Origin: Litsea cubeba
Lineage: Eukaryota; Streptophyta; Magnoliopsida; Laurales; Lauraceae
NCBI GenBank assembly: GCA_012931725.1
Contig: CM022946.1
Span: 45,666,360-45,730,359 of the forward strand
DNA length: 64,000 bases
Direction: 5' to 3'
The number at the start of each line of letters is the position of its first letter. Positions within the stretch are counted from its first letter, which is position 1. The position numbers and the translations under genes are program-made. The notes beneath the pieces are model-generated. The model made no database searches, was not told the origin of the DNA, and saw nothing but the letters and a program-made list of their open reading frames with translations. Shown here one piece after another: positions 9,824 through 20,458 of this stretch.

Positions 9824-12550
9824 GATGCCTTCATGTATCTCGTAGAGGAAGTCTTCAACTCGGCTTGGGTGGACGCATTGGAGATAAGGACCCGTGAAGG
9901 ATTTCCTGTACAGCTTTCCTTCCGGGGAGAGCCAGAACCGGGCTGCCCTGAGCCTGATCCTGTGAGCTTGCGCTCTGTCCTCGGGGAGTTGGTCGTCCTT
10001 AAGGTATGCGATGATGGGATCCATCCAACTGGGCCCGAGGTCGACGCTCAGGATCTGCCGTGGCGGGCTGAGCTCTATGCTTGGCGATGTTAGTGAGCCC
10101 ACTTCCACAGTCCTCTTTTTTCCAGCTTCGACCGCGGAAGCCAGGTTGGCGAGCGCGTCGGCGTGTGAGTTAGAGTCTCTGCCGATTTGTTTGACTTCCG
10201 CTTCCGGGAATTGGGAGAGGAGTTTCTTAGCGAGGGTTAAATAGGCCGCCATTCTATCGTCGCGAGCTTGATAATCTCCAGTGAGCTGGCTCGTCACCAA
10301 CTGTGAGTCGCTGTAGATCACCAGCTGTTGAGCTCCTAGAACCTTGGCACTATTCAGCCCTGCCAGCAATGCTTCATATTCTGCCTCGTTATTCGATGCT
10401 CGGAAGTCAAGGGTTAGGGCTTGCTCAATGACTAGCCCTTCCGGAGACTGGAGGACTATGCTGACACCGGCCCTTCTAGAGGTGGAAGACCCGTCAACGA
10501 AGACCTTCCAAGCCGAATCTCGGGACGCGTCCCGAGATTGCTCGTAATCAGTCTCCGAGACTAAGTCGTTCTGCCCCTTGCCCCCCAGTTCGGGGTCGAG
10601 TGGGCTCGGCGCCGAACTTGGTGAAGTGAACTCGACAATGAAATCTGCCAAGACCTGTGCTTTGATCGCTGTTCGGGGCTGGTACTGGATGTCGTATTGC
10701 CCCAGTTCTACGACCCATCTTGAAACACGTCCAGAGAAGTCGCCCTTCCGGAAGACGGACTTGAGTTGGTGCTCCGTAACCACCACTATCGCGTGGGCCT
10801 GGAAATAGTGCGAGAGCTTCCGAGAGGCACTGACGAGGGCCAGTGCGAGCTTCTCCATCGGCAGGTACCTGGTTTCGGCGTCGAGGAGGGTCTTGCTTGT
10901 ATAATAAATGGGCTTCTGCTGCCCTTCATCCTCTCTGACCATCACTGAGCTCACAGCACGGTTGGAGACTGCCAAGTATAAATACAATGTTTCGCCTTTC
11001 TTCGGAGTTGACAGCAGTGGAGGCGAGGCCAAGTAGGCCTTCAGTTCCTGGAGGGCCGAATCACATTCCGGGGTCCACTCGAATCTCAGGTTATTTTTTA
11101 GCAATTGAAAGAAAGGGCGGCACTTGTCAGAAGACTTGCTGATGAAGCGATTGAGAGCGGCGGCCATGCCGGTGAGCCGCTGGACCTGCTTCGTTGTCGC
11201 CGGGCTCTGAATTCCCAGGATCGCGGAGATTTGGTCCGGGTTTGCTTCGATACCCCGTCGCGTGACGAGGCTCCCTAGGAATTTGCCGGAGCCGACCCCG
11301 AAGGCGCATTTGGAGGCATTTAGCTTTAGCCCATACTTACGGAGGACGTCGAATACCTGGCCGAAATCCGTCAGATGGTCGCGAGATTGGGTGGATTTGA
11401 CGACCATGTCGTCGATGTACACCTCGACTGTTTTGCCGAGCTGTTCCCGGAACATCTTGGTGACCAACCTCTGGTAGGTTGCCCCAGCATTTTTAAGTCC
11501 GAACGGCATTACTTTATAACAGTAGGTTCCCCTACGGGTGATGAATGTCGTTTTTTCTTCATCTGGTCCATACATGGGTATCTGATGATAACCGCGGCAG
11601 GCGTCGAGAAAACTCATCCTTTCGTGACCGGCGGTGGCGTCAATCATCTGGTCGATCTTCGGGAGAGGGAAGCAGTCTTTGGGACATGCTTTGTTGAGGT
11701 CGGTGAAGTCGACGCAGACTCTCCATTTTCCGATCTTCTTTTTCACTACCACGGTGTTCGCCAGCCATTTCGGGTACTGGACCTCTCTGATGGCGTTCGC
11801 CTCTAGCAGTTTCTCCACCTCTTCGACCACGGCTGCAGACTGGTCGATTCCGGATCTTCTCGCCTTCTGGACCACTGGCTTGACCTGAGGGTCTACATTC
11901 AGTCTGTGGCTCATAACCTCGGGGTTCACGCCTGGCATCTCCTGTGGGGTCCAGGCGAAGACGTCTCTGCTTTGCAACAGGAAACTGAGCAGCTCGGACC
12001 TTTCCTGTTCGGCGAGCTGACTCCCAAGAAGGATGTGCCTCTCAGGATCACTGGGGTCGATCCTAACCTCGGTGAGGTCCTCGATACTTTTTTCTCCTGG
12101 GTCGCGGCCGACCCTATCCAGCTCTGCTTCCAGCTCTGCCATGTGCACTTGCTTAGGTTCTTCCTCGCCGGACACGACGGCCATCATGCAACGCTTGGCC
12201 ATTTGCTGGTCCCCGTCGATTGTGACCACCTCGACTCTGCCGTCCCTTTCCAAAGGGAATTTAAGTTTCTGGTGGTAGGAAGAGGGGACAGCCTCTATCT
12301 GGTGTAGCCAGCTCCTCCCTACAATGGCATTGTAGGGGGAAGGTGTGTCCACCACGAGGAAGTCAGCCACCACTGATGTGCCCCCTATTTGGACTTTGAG
12401 GGAGACTCTCCCCTTGGGATACACGGGCTTCGCGCTGAACCCTATCAGTGGGGTCCGCGCCTCCTGGAGGTCTTCTTCTGTGAGCCCCATCTTGGTGAAG
12501 CAGTCGAAGTAGAGGATTTCGGACGAACTGCCAGGGTCGACGAGGATCCT
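9824..12550 (-). CDS. Element A protease, reverse transcriptase and RNase H region (908 codons open)
   Basis: The frame is open from just after the TAG at 12551-12553 down to the TGA at 9821-9823. It starts with the aspartic protease motif ILVDPGSSSEILYF (Asp-Pro-Gly instead of the usual Asp-Thr/Ser-Gly). RT follows with WRVCVDFTDLNKACPKD, MPFGLKNAGATYQ and the catalytic YIDDM (about 11403-11417). RNase H1 follows with VFVDGSS, EAEYEALLAGL and YSDSQLV. The end reaches the start of the integrase zinc region. Part of a larger Gag-Pol polyprotein, isolated here by stops at both ends. The Asp-Pro-Gly site is also found in the unrelated-looking element D. Confidence 0.9.
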
Positions 12551-14550
12551 CTACACCTTGCAACTCCCCAGCTTCAGAGTCATAATCAGTGGGTCATTGT
12601 GAGGGAGTTGAACCCCTTTCAGGTCCTCGTCCGAGAACCAGATCTTCGGCCTCTCTTTGCGAGCCTTTTTAGAGGCTGGTTCGAGCTCGGCCGACATGAC
12701 CTGTTTCCCATGGGAGGCCCTCCTGGCCTCGGCGTGGGCCTGACCGCTGTTCTGCTTGGTAGGGGCCAGGTGGATGACGCTTATAATCCTCTCTGACCCG
12801 TCGCTGTCATGATTCTCCTCAGTTCGCCGTCGAGGTCGATCGTTGCTCCCGCTACCCGCCATCTTGCAGTACTCCTTCAGGTGCCCATCCCTGACGAGCC
12901 TCTCGAGATGATCCTTGAGGGAGTAACAGCCCTCAGTGTTATGCCCGTTCTGCTTGTGGTAAGCGCAGAACTTTGTCTGATCCCTCATGGAGGGATCGCT
13001 CTTCATTGGAAGCGGCCATTTAAAGTATGGCTTTCCCTGGATCTTATCCAAGTATTTGGTGAATCGGCTCTTTGAAGACCGTATTGACCCTTTCGCGCGA
13101 AGAGTAGGACGGCCTATGTCTCTTGCCTCCTCCTGGAGCGCGGGTCTGGGCCGACGACTGGCCACCAGGGTGGTGGTCTCGGCTCGTTTCTTCTCTGCGG
13201 TAGGTCCTCTTCTCCCCCCCAGAAGGCTCGATCTTCCCGCCGAGATCGATCCTCTTGCCGCGGTCGGTCCTCCTGCCGAGGACGGCTCTCAGTTCCGAGA
13301 CTTGCCCCTAGGAACGCCAAAGCTCTCCTTGGCCCGCGCCTCATCCTCCTCTTGCTCGATGTACTTGTTTACCCTTGCCATGAGGGCCGTTACAGAGAGA
13401 ACAGGGTTACGGACGAGCTCCTTCCGAAGCCCGCATCCTGGCAGGAGGGCGTGCTGGAAAGACTTGATCGCGACATCTTCGGAGGAGTTGTCGATTTGAC
13501 TGTAAACCGTTCAGAATCTCTTGGCGAATTGAGTGATGCTTTCACTCCACCTCATCCTGAGGGCCATGATGTCGCTGTCGGTCTTGGGAATGACTCTGTG
13601 CGCCTGGAATTCCCAAGGAAGGAGTCCCGCAATTGAGACCAGCTCGTGACCGATCCTTCAGGGAGCGCACAGAACCATTTGAGGGGTAGGTCCCCCAGGC
13701 TGGAGGAGAAAACTCTGCAATTGAGGTGCCCGACGTCGCCCCAGACGGATAGTTTTTGGGTAAAATGCCGGAGATGGGCTGCTGGGTCCGAGGTCCCGTC
13801 GTAGAGGACGAACCTTGGGACGCTGAATTTCTTGGGGAGGGGATAGTCGATTATCTCTCTAGAGAAGGGTGATGAGTCGAGGCCAGCGAAGTCGGGGATG
13901 TCTGGCTGGTTTTGAGCGAGCCCTGCCTCCCTTAAGGTATTCTGGATGGCCTGCTTGACCAGGCGGTAGATCAGAGCCTGCTGATCTGCCGCCTCCGATC
14001 TCGGCATCGACCCCCTGTCAACGTGGTCATGGCAAGAACTCCCGACGTGACTCCGCTCGCAGCTCTTATTGTTCAGATGCTCCCCGACGTGACTCCGCTC
14101 GCGGCTCTTATCGTTCAGATGCTCCCTTAAGTCTTTGCCGGTGACGGGATCCTTCCTGCCTACGGGATCACCGCCTCTGGGGACTACTTCTTTCTCTCGG
14201 AGCTGCTGCCTAAGCTGGCGGATAAGATCATCCTTCTGCTGGAGGGCGAGGTTCTGAGCCCTGATTGCAGCTTGAGCGGGGTCGGCTCTGTTGCCCTCGC
14301 GGTCCGAGTGGCGCGCGGATCGATGCGACCCCGCCGCTGCCGGGGCCTTGCCCTTCGAGAAGCGCTCCTGAAGAGGAGCGTTCAGCCGCGGTGGACCCCC
14401 CATTTCTAGCGGAGACGACGCGGATTCGGTGTGGTAGCTTTCTACCTCTGCGGCTTCCCCCGACGCGTAGGGCAATGGCCCAGGGAGAGCCAATGGTCCT
14501 GCGGGGAGGGACTTCGGGTGCTCTGCGCCTCTCTTGTTTCTCGGAGCCAT
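12551..14550 (-). pseudogene. Element A gag (frameshift and several stops)
   Basis: Starts at the ATG at 14550 (MAPRNKRGAEHPKS). A low-complexity N-terminal part includes two copies of a 45-bp repeat (EHLN.KS.ERSHVG). The gag/capsid domain begins near IIDYPLPKKFSVPRFVLYDG and contains WFCALPEGSVTSWSQL. A cysteine-histidine motif (FCAYHKQNGHNTEGC) lies in the part encoded at 12551-13165. Lesions: a missing base in the C run at 13612-13614, in-frame TGA at 13511-13513 and 13289-13291, and a TAG at 12551-12553 just before the protease motif. Gag would form the virus-like particle in the cytoplasm; this copy cannot make full-length protein. Confidence 0.85.
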
Positions 14551-14611
14551 AGTGATTGGCGAAGTTTTTGAGAAAAGTTTTGGGAAAGGTTTTGAGGTGT
14601 GGGTTAGTACT

Positions 14612-14629
14612 TTCCCACAGACGGCGCCA
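14612..14629 (-). other. Element A primer binding site
   Basis: Two bases inside the sense-strand 5' LTR, the minus strand reads TGGCGCCGTCTGTGGGAA. TGG complements the CCA end of a tRNA, as required to prime minus-strand synthesis. The exact tRNA was not determined. Confidence 0.8.
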
Positions 14630-14631
14630 AT

Positions 14632-15368
14632 TGTAAGTGCCTAAAAATTAAGGACTTTAAATCAGAGATTAGGATCCTTGATTTGGGTGGTTTGGAAGAA
14701 GGCTGTCGAGGCTCCGACTGGACCTGAAAAGGGAGAGAGGAAAACACGTCAGAGGACCCTGGCTGCAGGAAGCGTAAGGCTCTCCGATGCTTAAGTTAGT
14801 CCAAGGAACGAGCAAGGGAGATGGAGAGCAAATTGCAGAGTAAGAGTGTGTATTATGGATCGCGTACCTTTAGGATGGAGGTGGAGATGTTATTTATAGG
14901 TGATGGGGTTGACCATTGTGGGCGAGTTCCAAGACTGGGCCGGCCACTCGAGTGGCTGCGTCCACTCAGCCCATAATGCATTAAATGCTGACCCACGCTT
15001 CATTAAATGCTAGGCTTGCTGGGTCAGGCGGCGGTTCTGACTTTTGGGCCAGGTCCCATCAGGCCTGGCCCGGAGCCATGCTCTGGGGGCGCACGTGTCA
15101 TGTACGCGCCGTTTTGTCAGTAATGATAATCTGCAGGGCACGCCTTAGCGTGAGCCGTTGTTCTGTCGTTGGTCCCATCAGTCTCTGTCAAATCCGCATT
15201 GCCGGGGGTCGATGCCGAGGTCAGGTAGGTCCGACTTCGGAAGCTCTTACCTCGGCGAATGCCGCGGTCCTCCAGCCGCGGTCAGCCTTGGCCTAGGGGA
15301 GGCATAATCAATCCATCTCAAGACCGGGGCTAGCGCTGATCTCGGCTTAGTGAAAATACCCCCACACA
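14632..15368 (-). repeat. Element A 5' LTR (right copy, 737 bp)
   Basis: Same length as the left LTR, 12 substitutions counted, TG...CA ends. In element orientation it is the 5' LTR, since the PBS follows its inner edge. Confidence 0.93.
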
Positions 15369-15373
15369 GAGAG
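15369..15373. repeat. Right target-site duplication of element A (GAGAG)
   Basis: Matches 4337-4341. Before insertion the sequence read ...aaatggagag directly into agataacatgatcg..., so 15374 onwards is the former upstream flank of the kinase exon. Confidence 0.9.
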
Positions 15374-15569
15374 AGATAACATGATCGAAAAGGGAGAGAG
15401 ATAACATGTTTCGATGGAAGTGCGAGAAAGAACGGAGAAAAGACAGAGATGCATGATTTAGAGAAAGGGGGCAGGCAGAGCTTCAAAAGAGATTTAGAGA
15501 AAAAGGGGGCGCTGAAATGGATACAGAGTTAGAGCGGGCAAGGGCGCGGGAAATAGAAATACTGGAAAT
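15374..15569. other. GA-rich former 5' flank of the kinase exon
   Basis: Purine-rich plus strand with many gagaga and agaaagggg tracts, that is CT-rich on the minus strand, the strand of the kinase. CT-rich tracts are common in plant 5'UTRs and core promoters. Before element A inserted, this would have been about 90-280 bp upstream of the kinase ATG. No TATA box is obvious. Confidence 0.4.
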
Positions 15570-15959
15570 TTTTAGGGAAAGGAAAGACTTTCCCGGCGAA
15601 ATTAATGCGCCGGTAGAAGTTAAATTAACATTTATCATTAGCAGGTGAACTTTGCCGGCGATCTAAGTATTTCGCCGGCAAGAAATATAGCCCTTTGCCG
15701 ACGATACAACTTTTACGCCGGCAAAAGACTACCCTTTGTCGGCGATACAACTTTTACGCCGGCAAAAGAATACCCTTTGCCGGCGAAAATAATGATTCGC
15801 CGAGAACATTTTAACCTTTGCCGGCGAAAATATTGCGCCGGGAAAACATTACCATTTGCCGGCGAAATAAGCTTTTTCGCCGGAGAAAGTTATACTTTCC
15901 CTGGCGTTTATGGATTGCGCCGGGAAAAAACGCCGATAATGCTGCAGATTGTTGTAGTG
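15570..15959. mobile_element. CACTA-type (En/Spm) transposon end with subterminal repeats
   Basis: Read on the minus strand, the right boundary begins CACTACAACAATCTGCAG, the hallmark terminal sequence of plant CACTA elements. Inside it are at least eight copies of a TTTGCCGGCGAAA-like motif in both orientations (for example near 15650, 15690, 15735, 15780, 15825 and 15860), as expected for subterminal transposase-binding repeats. The opposite end was not seen in the window, so this is a truncated or solo end. No transposase sequence is present. Confidence 0.75.
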
Positions 15960-16582
15960 ATTCCATTTCCAATAATATATGATCCATTTACATCCATAAT
16001 GAGTCACAAGTCCAAACAATCCAACCTCTCCAATCTAGGGTAATCCACATCCACATCCACACTTAGGCCATAAAAGGGCCCGCCTAGCCACAGACAAGGG
16101 TTAATGTTCACCCATTCATACCACCGGGTCACCTCTAAGTAGTCTTAGGTTAAGGTCATCCATTTTTCATTTAATTAACAGGTATAAGTAATAATAAGGA
16201 CAACGGAGTGACAGTAATAATATGAGGGAGATAAATCTCCAAGTACAAGAATCAGTGGGAGATATCAACGGTCCAACTTAAGTAATTAGTCCACCTTCAG
16301 CTTCAGGTCCATCTCAGGTAATTTGATCCTTAAATGAAACCTCAGATGCAAATGGATACTGTGTTTGGTGCTCCAGAAGTTACAAGCATCATTGATAACA
16401 TATAAAGGTCGAATCATCTTAAATTACATAACCTGTACTCAAGTTAGTGGACCCCACGAGTCAAGGTTGAGCCACACCATTGACTCATGGTGGGCACATT
16501 GATTGAAGTCTATTTGGATGGTCAATGGGCCCCACATATGACCAAAACATAAGAAACCAAAATCTGGGAAAGTTACTGCACA

Positions 16583-17240
16583 CAGTGTGCTAGGTCGACC
16601 TCCTGGCCTGGGCGGTCGACCCGGCACACTGGGAACAGATGAACAAGCACCCTACAGGCAGTGCCTGATTTTCTAGAATTTCAGTGTGCTCGGTCGACCT
16701 CCTGGCCTGCTCGGTCGACCGAGAACACTGGGAATCCTGGTTGAAGGGTGTCCCAGGTGTCAGTTCCTTCTTCTGAATCACTTGAGCTCGGTCACTGATC
16801 TTACTCTACCGGCTCTGAGCTCGGTCATACACTGAGCTCGGCCAAGCACTGAGGTCGGTTAAGCACTGAGGTCGGTTAGGCGCTGAGTTTGGTCAAGCAC
16901 TGAGCTCGGCTAAAACAAAGAACTCGGCCAAACAATGAGCTTGGCCAAAACACTGAGCTCGGCCAAACACTAAGCTCGGCTAAGACATTGAGCTCGGTCC
17001 ATAACTGAGCTCGGCCAATATATTGAGCTTTGCCAAAGGGGGAAATCCGATTTTCAGACATTTCTTCCAGGATTCATGTGAGCTCGGCCCACATCTGAGC
17101 TAGGCTAATACTTGAGCTCGGCCATCACTGAGATCAGTCAAAGAAATAACCTGTAGAAGAAAATAACTGAGAGCTGGATTTTTCCAATTTTCAGTGTGTT
17201 CGGTCGACCGAGATGCAGGTCGGTCGACCGAATACACTGA
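16583..17240. repeat. Three GGTCGACC inverted-repeat modules
   Basis: At about 16585-16632 and 16682-16732, sequences of the form cagtgtgct(a/c)ggtcgacc, a short spacer, then (c/g)ggtcgacc..acactggga, are imperfect inverted repeats about 50 bp long. A third version lies at about 17193-17240 (gtgttcggtcgaccgag, ggtcggtcgaccgaatacac). Each can form a hairpin with GTGT/ACAC-ended arms. Confidence 0.75.
16780..17130. repeat. Degenerate minisatellite, unit about 16-22 bp around GAGCTCGGCCAA
   Basis: At least 15 variants of tgagctcggccaa/tgagctcggtcaa separated by cac, aca or short variable bases. GAGCTC is itself palindromic. The array is imperfect and non-coding. Confidence 0.8.
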
Positions 17241-17636
17241 GTTCGGCCAACTTTCATGATTTCGGATTTCCTCTTCTTCAACCTAGTTTTTCATCAAAAC
17301 TCAACCAATCTCGCCCCAATCACCACATACACATCCAGAAACATAAATATCACTCCAATATATATTCAACCATCCAATCCATTGGTCATTGATCTTCCAA
17401 ATGAGACGAAACGCATCCATCAATGGCCAATCACCCTTGAAAATATGGTCAAAGGTAAATCTAATAGTTCTAACATCATCTAAATAGAAATATATAGAAT
17501 AAAAAACAGCCAACATTCATTCTATATTAAATAAGCATATTGCACTTGCCTTTGACCAATTGCAGAAGGTAGAGAGAGAACAGAAATCCAATCTGGTAAA
17601 AAGGAAATCGCAGCTCTATGGTCTTCTCAGACTCAC

Positions 17637-18616
17637 GATCAGCCCCAAAACTCAGATCTAGAAAAGATCTCTACTCCTATACCCATTTCCACCAGAGAAT
17701 TGCTATAAGGAAGGAGATTTAGAGAGAGAGAAAGAGAACTTTCTAATGGAATAGAACTAGAAGTGGGCACTCACCTGATTTGAAGAGGGAGAAGGAATGA
17801 CCGAGATAGAGACAGAGAGAAATCCAAGTAAATAGGTTGCAGCGGAGATCGTCTTCTTCTTCTTAGGGTTCTAGAAAGAGAACGAGAGGGAGATGGGAGA
17901 ATTGGAGAGAAAAGAGAGAGTTGGAGGGAAATGGAAGAGTAAGAGAAAAAAGAGGGGAAATGAAATGAATGGAATAGTAGCCAACGTTGGGCAAGGGAAG
18001 GGTTTGCTTATATAGGTTGGGGGTTTAGGCCGGGGACTAAAATGCCCTTCTTAGTTGAATAGGATTAGGGTTAGGGTTATGGGCATCTTGGTCTTTGGGT
18101 AGGTTCTAGAAGATGCTCTAGTGGATAATCAGCCCCAAAACTCAGATCTAGAAGAGATCTCTACTGCTATACCCATTTCCACCAGAGAATTGCTATAAGG
18201 AAGGAGATTTAGAGAGAGAGAGAGAGAGAGAACTTTCTAATGGAATAGAACTAGAAGTGGGCACTAACCTGATTTGAAGAAGGAGAAGGGATGACCAAGA
18301 TAGAGACAGAGAGAAATCCAAGTAATTAGGTTGCAGCAGAGATCGTCTTCTTCTTCTTAGGGTTCTAGAAAGAGAACGAGAGGGAGATGGGAGAATTGGA
18401 GGGAAAAGAGAGAGAGTTGGAGGGAAATGGAAGAAAAAAAGAGAAAAGAGGGGAAATGAGATGAAAGTAATAGTAGCCAACGTTGGGCAAGGAAGGGTTT
18501 GCTTATATAGGTTGGGGATTTAGGCTGGGGACTAAAATGCCCTTTTTAGTTGAATAGGATTAGGGTTAGGGTCATGGGCATCTTGCTCTCTGGGTAGGTT
18601 CTAGAAGATTCTCTAG
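17637..18616. repeat. 490-bp tandem duplication of a promoter-like segment
   Basis: Two direct copies, about 17637-18126 and 18127-18616, each starting near atcagccccaaaactcag and ending in ctctagtggata. They differ by scattered substitutions and small indels in GA runs. On the minus strand each copy has TATATAAG (18007-18014 and 18502-18509), a CT-rich leader with an aaccctaagaagaagaag stretch, and a potential splice donor after caaatcag: GTGAGT in the left copy, GTTAGT in the right. This looks like a plant promoter plus 5'UTR reading left, but no coding region was found downstream on the minus strand. Confidence 0.8.
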
Positions 18617-19061
18617 TGGATACCCCATATAGTAAATACTAATTCTAAGATAAGGCCTCTAACAAATTAACTAACTCAAGAAATAACAAATGACACATAT
18701 TAACTCTACTAATTACACAAGTAGACTAAACTCACTAAAACCAAGAAAAATACATATTTACCTTTAACTAAACCCCATAATTAGTATAATTAGATATAAT
18801 AGGCTGTAATCTAGTATTCAAATTCAAATTGAGAGCCCACAAGGGGTGGGGCCTCACAGAGACCACTCCAAGTATCAAGTTTGAACCCAAACCCATACCC
18901 ATACCCCTAACCCTTTCATCCGTGGCCCACAACTTTAATGGCTTCATGTTCAAAACAATATTCGGACCCTTGATCCAACGGTTCAGTCCATTCAGATGTG
19001 TGTCAATCATTGGGATTAGTGACTATAAGGGGTTCTCTATTGATTGCTTAGGTTTGGATGG
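18617..19061. other. AT-rich intergenic DNA, nothing recognised
   Basis: No convincing gene. The five bases gatgg at 19057-19061 precede the LTR of element B and should reappear after its far LTR beyond the window if B was complete. Confidence 0.5.
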
Positions 19062-19950
19062 TGTAGGTGCAGAAAATAATGACCCACAATAACTGGGGAG
19101 CCTTAGAGGACTTATCCAAAATGGTGATGACTGGGTACCGTCCGAAAGCCTGAAAGAGAAGAACAAACGGTCAGAGGACCCTGGCCTGGGCGGCGCAAGG
19201 CTCTCCGATGCCAAAGTCAGTGAGTGAACTGGAACAATGGAAAGAGAGGAAGAAGAGAGGCAGGGTAACGGCTCTGTGGGTTAGATTGTGCGTACCTTGC
19301 ATGTGAAATGCAGTTCTATTTATAGACGATTTGGAAGATATCTTAGACGATATCTTGGTGTGGGTCCCATGATTCGACTGGGAAGTCATGATCAGCCCAC
19401 GTTGCAATTAATGCGGTCCAATCCAGCCCACTCTGCTTTTAATGCCAGTCGGGTCAGCCCACGTTGCATTAAATGCGCGTCACGTTGGGCCAGATCGTGC
19501 TGGGCGCCTTTGACGGTTGGGGTACCATCGGATCCGCCCTCGGGCCTTGCCCTGATGTGGCTTCAGCCGCTGGATGCTGCCTTGTCAGGGATCTGGCGAA
19601 GATTGTGAACGGCTGGATGTTGCATCTGTCTCACTCGCTCGCGCCCCTATTCCTCCACGTGCCTGATGACGTGGGGGGAAGAGGGGTGCGAGTGGAGGCT
19701 CTTTCCTGCTTCGGCTTTCGTCCCGGCTCCTTTGGCCGAGGTGGAGCTTTCAGCCGAGATGGGCACAGGGGGTAGCCGAGCTCGGCGGTAGCGGTCCGGG
19801 GTTTCTTGACTTCGGCTGAGGCCTCTGCCCCGGTAGCCGGGGTGAGGCTGGTGCCACGTGGGTGGCACGCGGATGGCACGTGAGAATGCTTAGTCTCATC
19901 TGATGGCTGTGATTAGCGTAATCCTTTAATTCTGGAAATCTCCCCACACA
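19062..19950 (-). repeat. Element B LTR (889 bp)
   Basis: Starts TGTAGGTGCAGAAAATAA (compare TGTAAGTGCCTAAAAATT in A) and ends tccccacaca followed by attgcccccta, the same LTR/PPT boundary as in A. It shares blocks with the A LTR such as gtcagaggaccctggcc and gcgcaaggctctccgatg. The left edge is inferred from this alignment. Confidence 0.8.
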
Positions 19951-19963
19951 ATTGCCCCCTAGC
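19951..19963 (-). other. Element B polypurine tract
   Basis: On the minus strand a GGGGGCAAT-ended purine run abuts the LTR, as in element A. Confidence 0.7.
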
Positions 19964-20220
19964 TTTCGACCTCTTAAGCGTCCTAGCCTTTAGTGGTCGG
20001 AAGCTAGAAAACTCGTCTGGGGATGCGGCGATCATTGACTGGTGTCATTTCAACTTTTCTGAAGCAGTAAATGCTCTGCCTTGTCTGTCCTGGGAAGCGA
20101 ATCAACGGCTACACGCGTAGCCTCTTCACTGATTGCGCTGTCTTATTGATGGAACGGGCGCGGATCGCGAAATCCGTCCTTTCGAATTTCGAAAGTAGCG
20201 CGCGCCGAGGGTTCCCTTTC

Positions 20221-20456
20221 CATAAATAGGGTCGTCTTCTTCCTTTCTTGTTTCTGATTTCTTTTCGCCTTCGCCTTCATCTTTGATTTCTGCTCTGCTG
20301 CTCGAGATCTTTCTAGCGAGGGCGACCATAGGACGTGCTCGGACCTGTTCTTGAGTTGCCCCTTTGTCTCTGTAAGTTGCTTCGTGCCTCTGTCTAGCTT
20401 TTCTTTGGGGTTTCGCGACTTTTAGGGCTTAGCTTTTGCTGTCACCCCTTTTTCAG
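20221..20456 (+). promoter_or_regulatory. Promoter and 5'UTR intron of the element B antisense gene
   Basis: TATA-like cataaatagg at 20221-20230, then a CT-rich leader, GT donor at 20372-20373 and AG acceptor at 20455-20456 two bases before the ATG. The same arrangement occurs in element A. Confidence 0.6.
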
Positions 20457-20458
20457 AC

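Larger units (their letters stand above)
4342..15368 (-). mobile_element. Element A: complete Tat-type Ty3/Gypsy LTR retrotransposon
   Basis: An 11.0-kb element on the minus strand with two 737-bp LTRs, PBS beside the right LTR, PPT beside the left LTR and a GAGAG target duplication. Sense order (right to left): LTR, PBS, gag, protease, RT, RNase H, integrase, 73-bp hairpin repeats, an antisense spliced gene, PPT, LTR. Integrase after RNase H marks Ty3/Gypsy, and an antisense ORF between pol and the 3' LTR is known from Tat/Retand-type plant elements. I counted 12 mismatches and no indels between the LTRs (1.6%), so insertion is recent. Pol has several disabling lesions. It lies in the 5' region of the kinase exon at 3845-4258. 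Confidence 0.92.
15960..17560. other. Intergenic DNA with inverted repeats and a GAGCTCGG minisatellite, no gene seen
   Basis: No convincing reading frame. The stretch holds GGTCGACC-containing imperfect palindromes (16590-16735 and 17190-17240) and a degenerate tandem array (16780-17130), listed separately. The rest is unremarkable AT-rich sequence. Confidence 0.6.

Noticed and set aside
9812..13499. Plus-strand frames of 70-170 codons across element A pol
   Set aside because: Shadows of gag-pol on the opposite strand.
18880..18915. Telomere-like ccctaaccc sequence
   Set aside because: Only one or two imperfect units, not an array.
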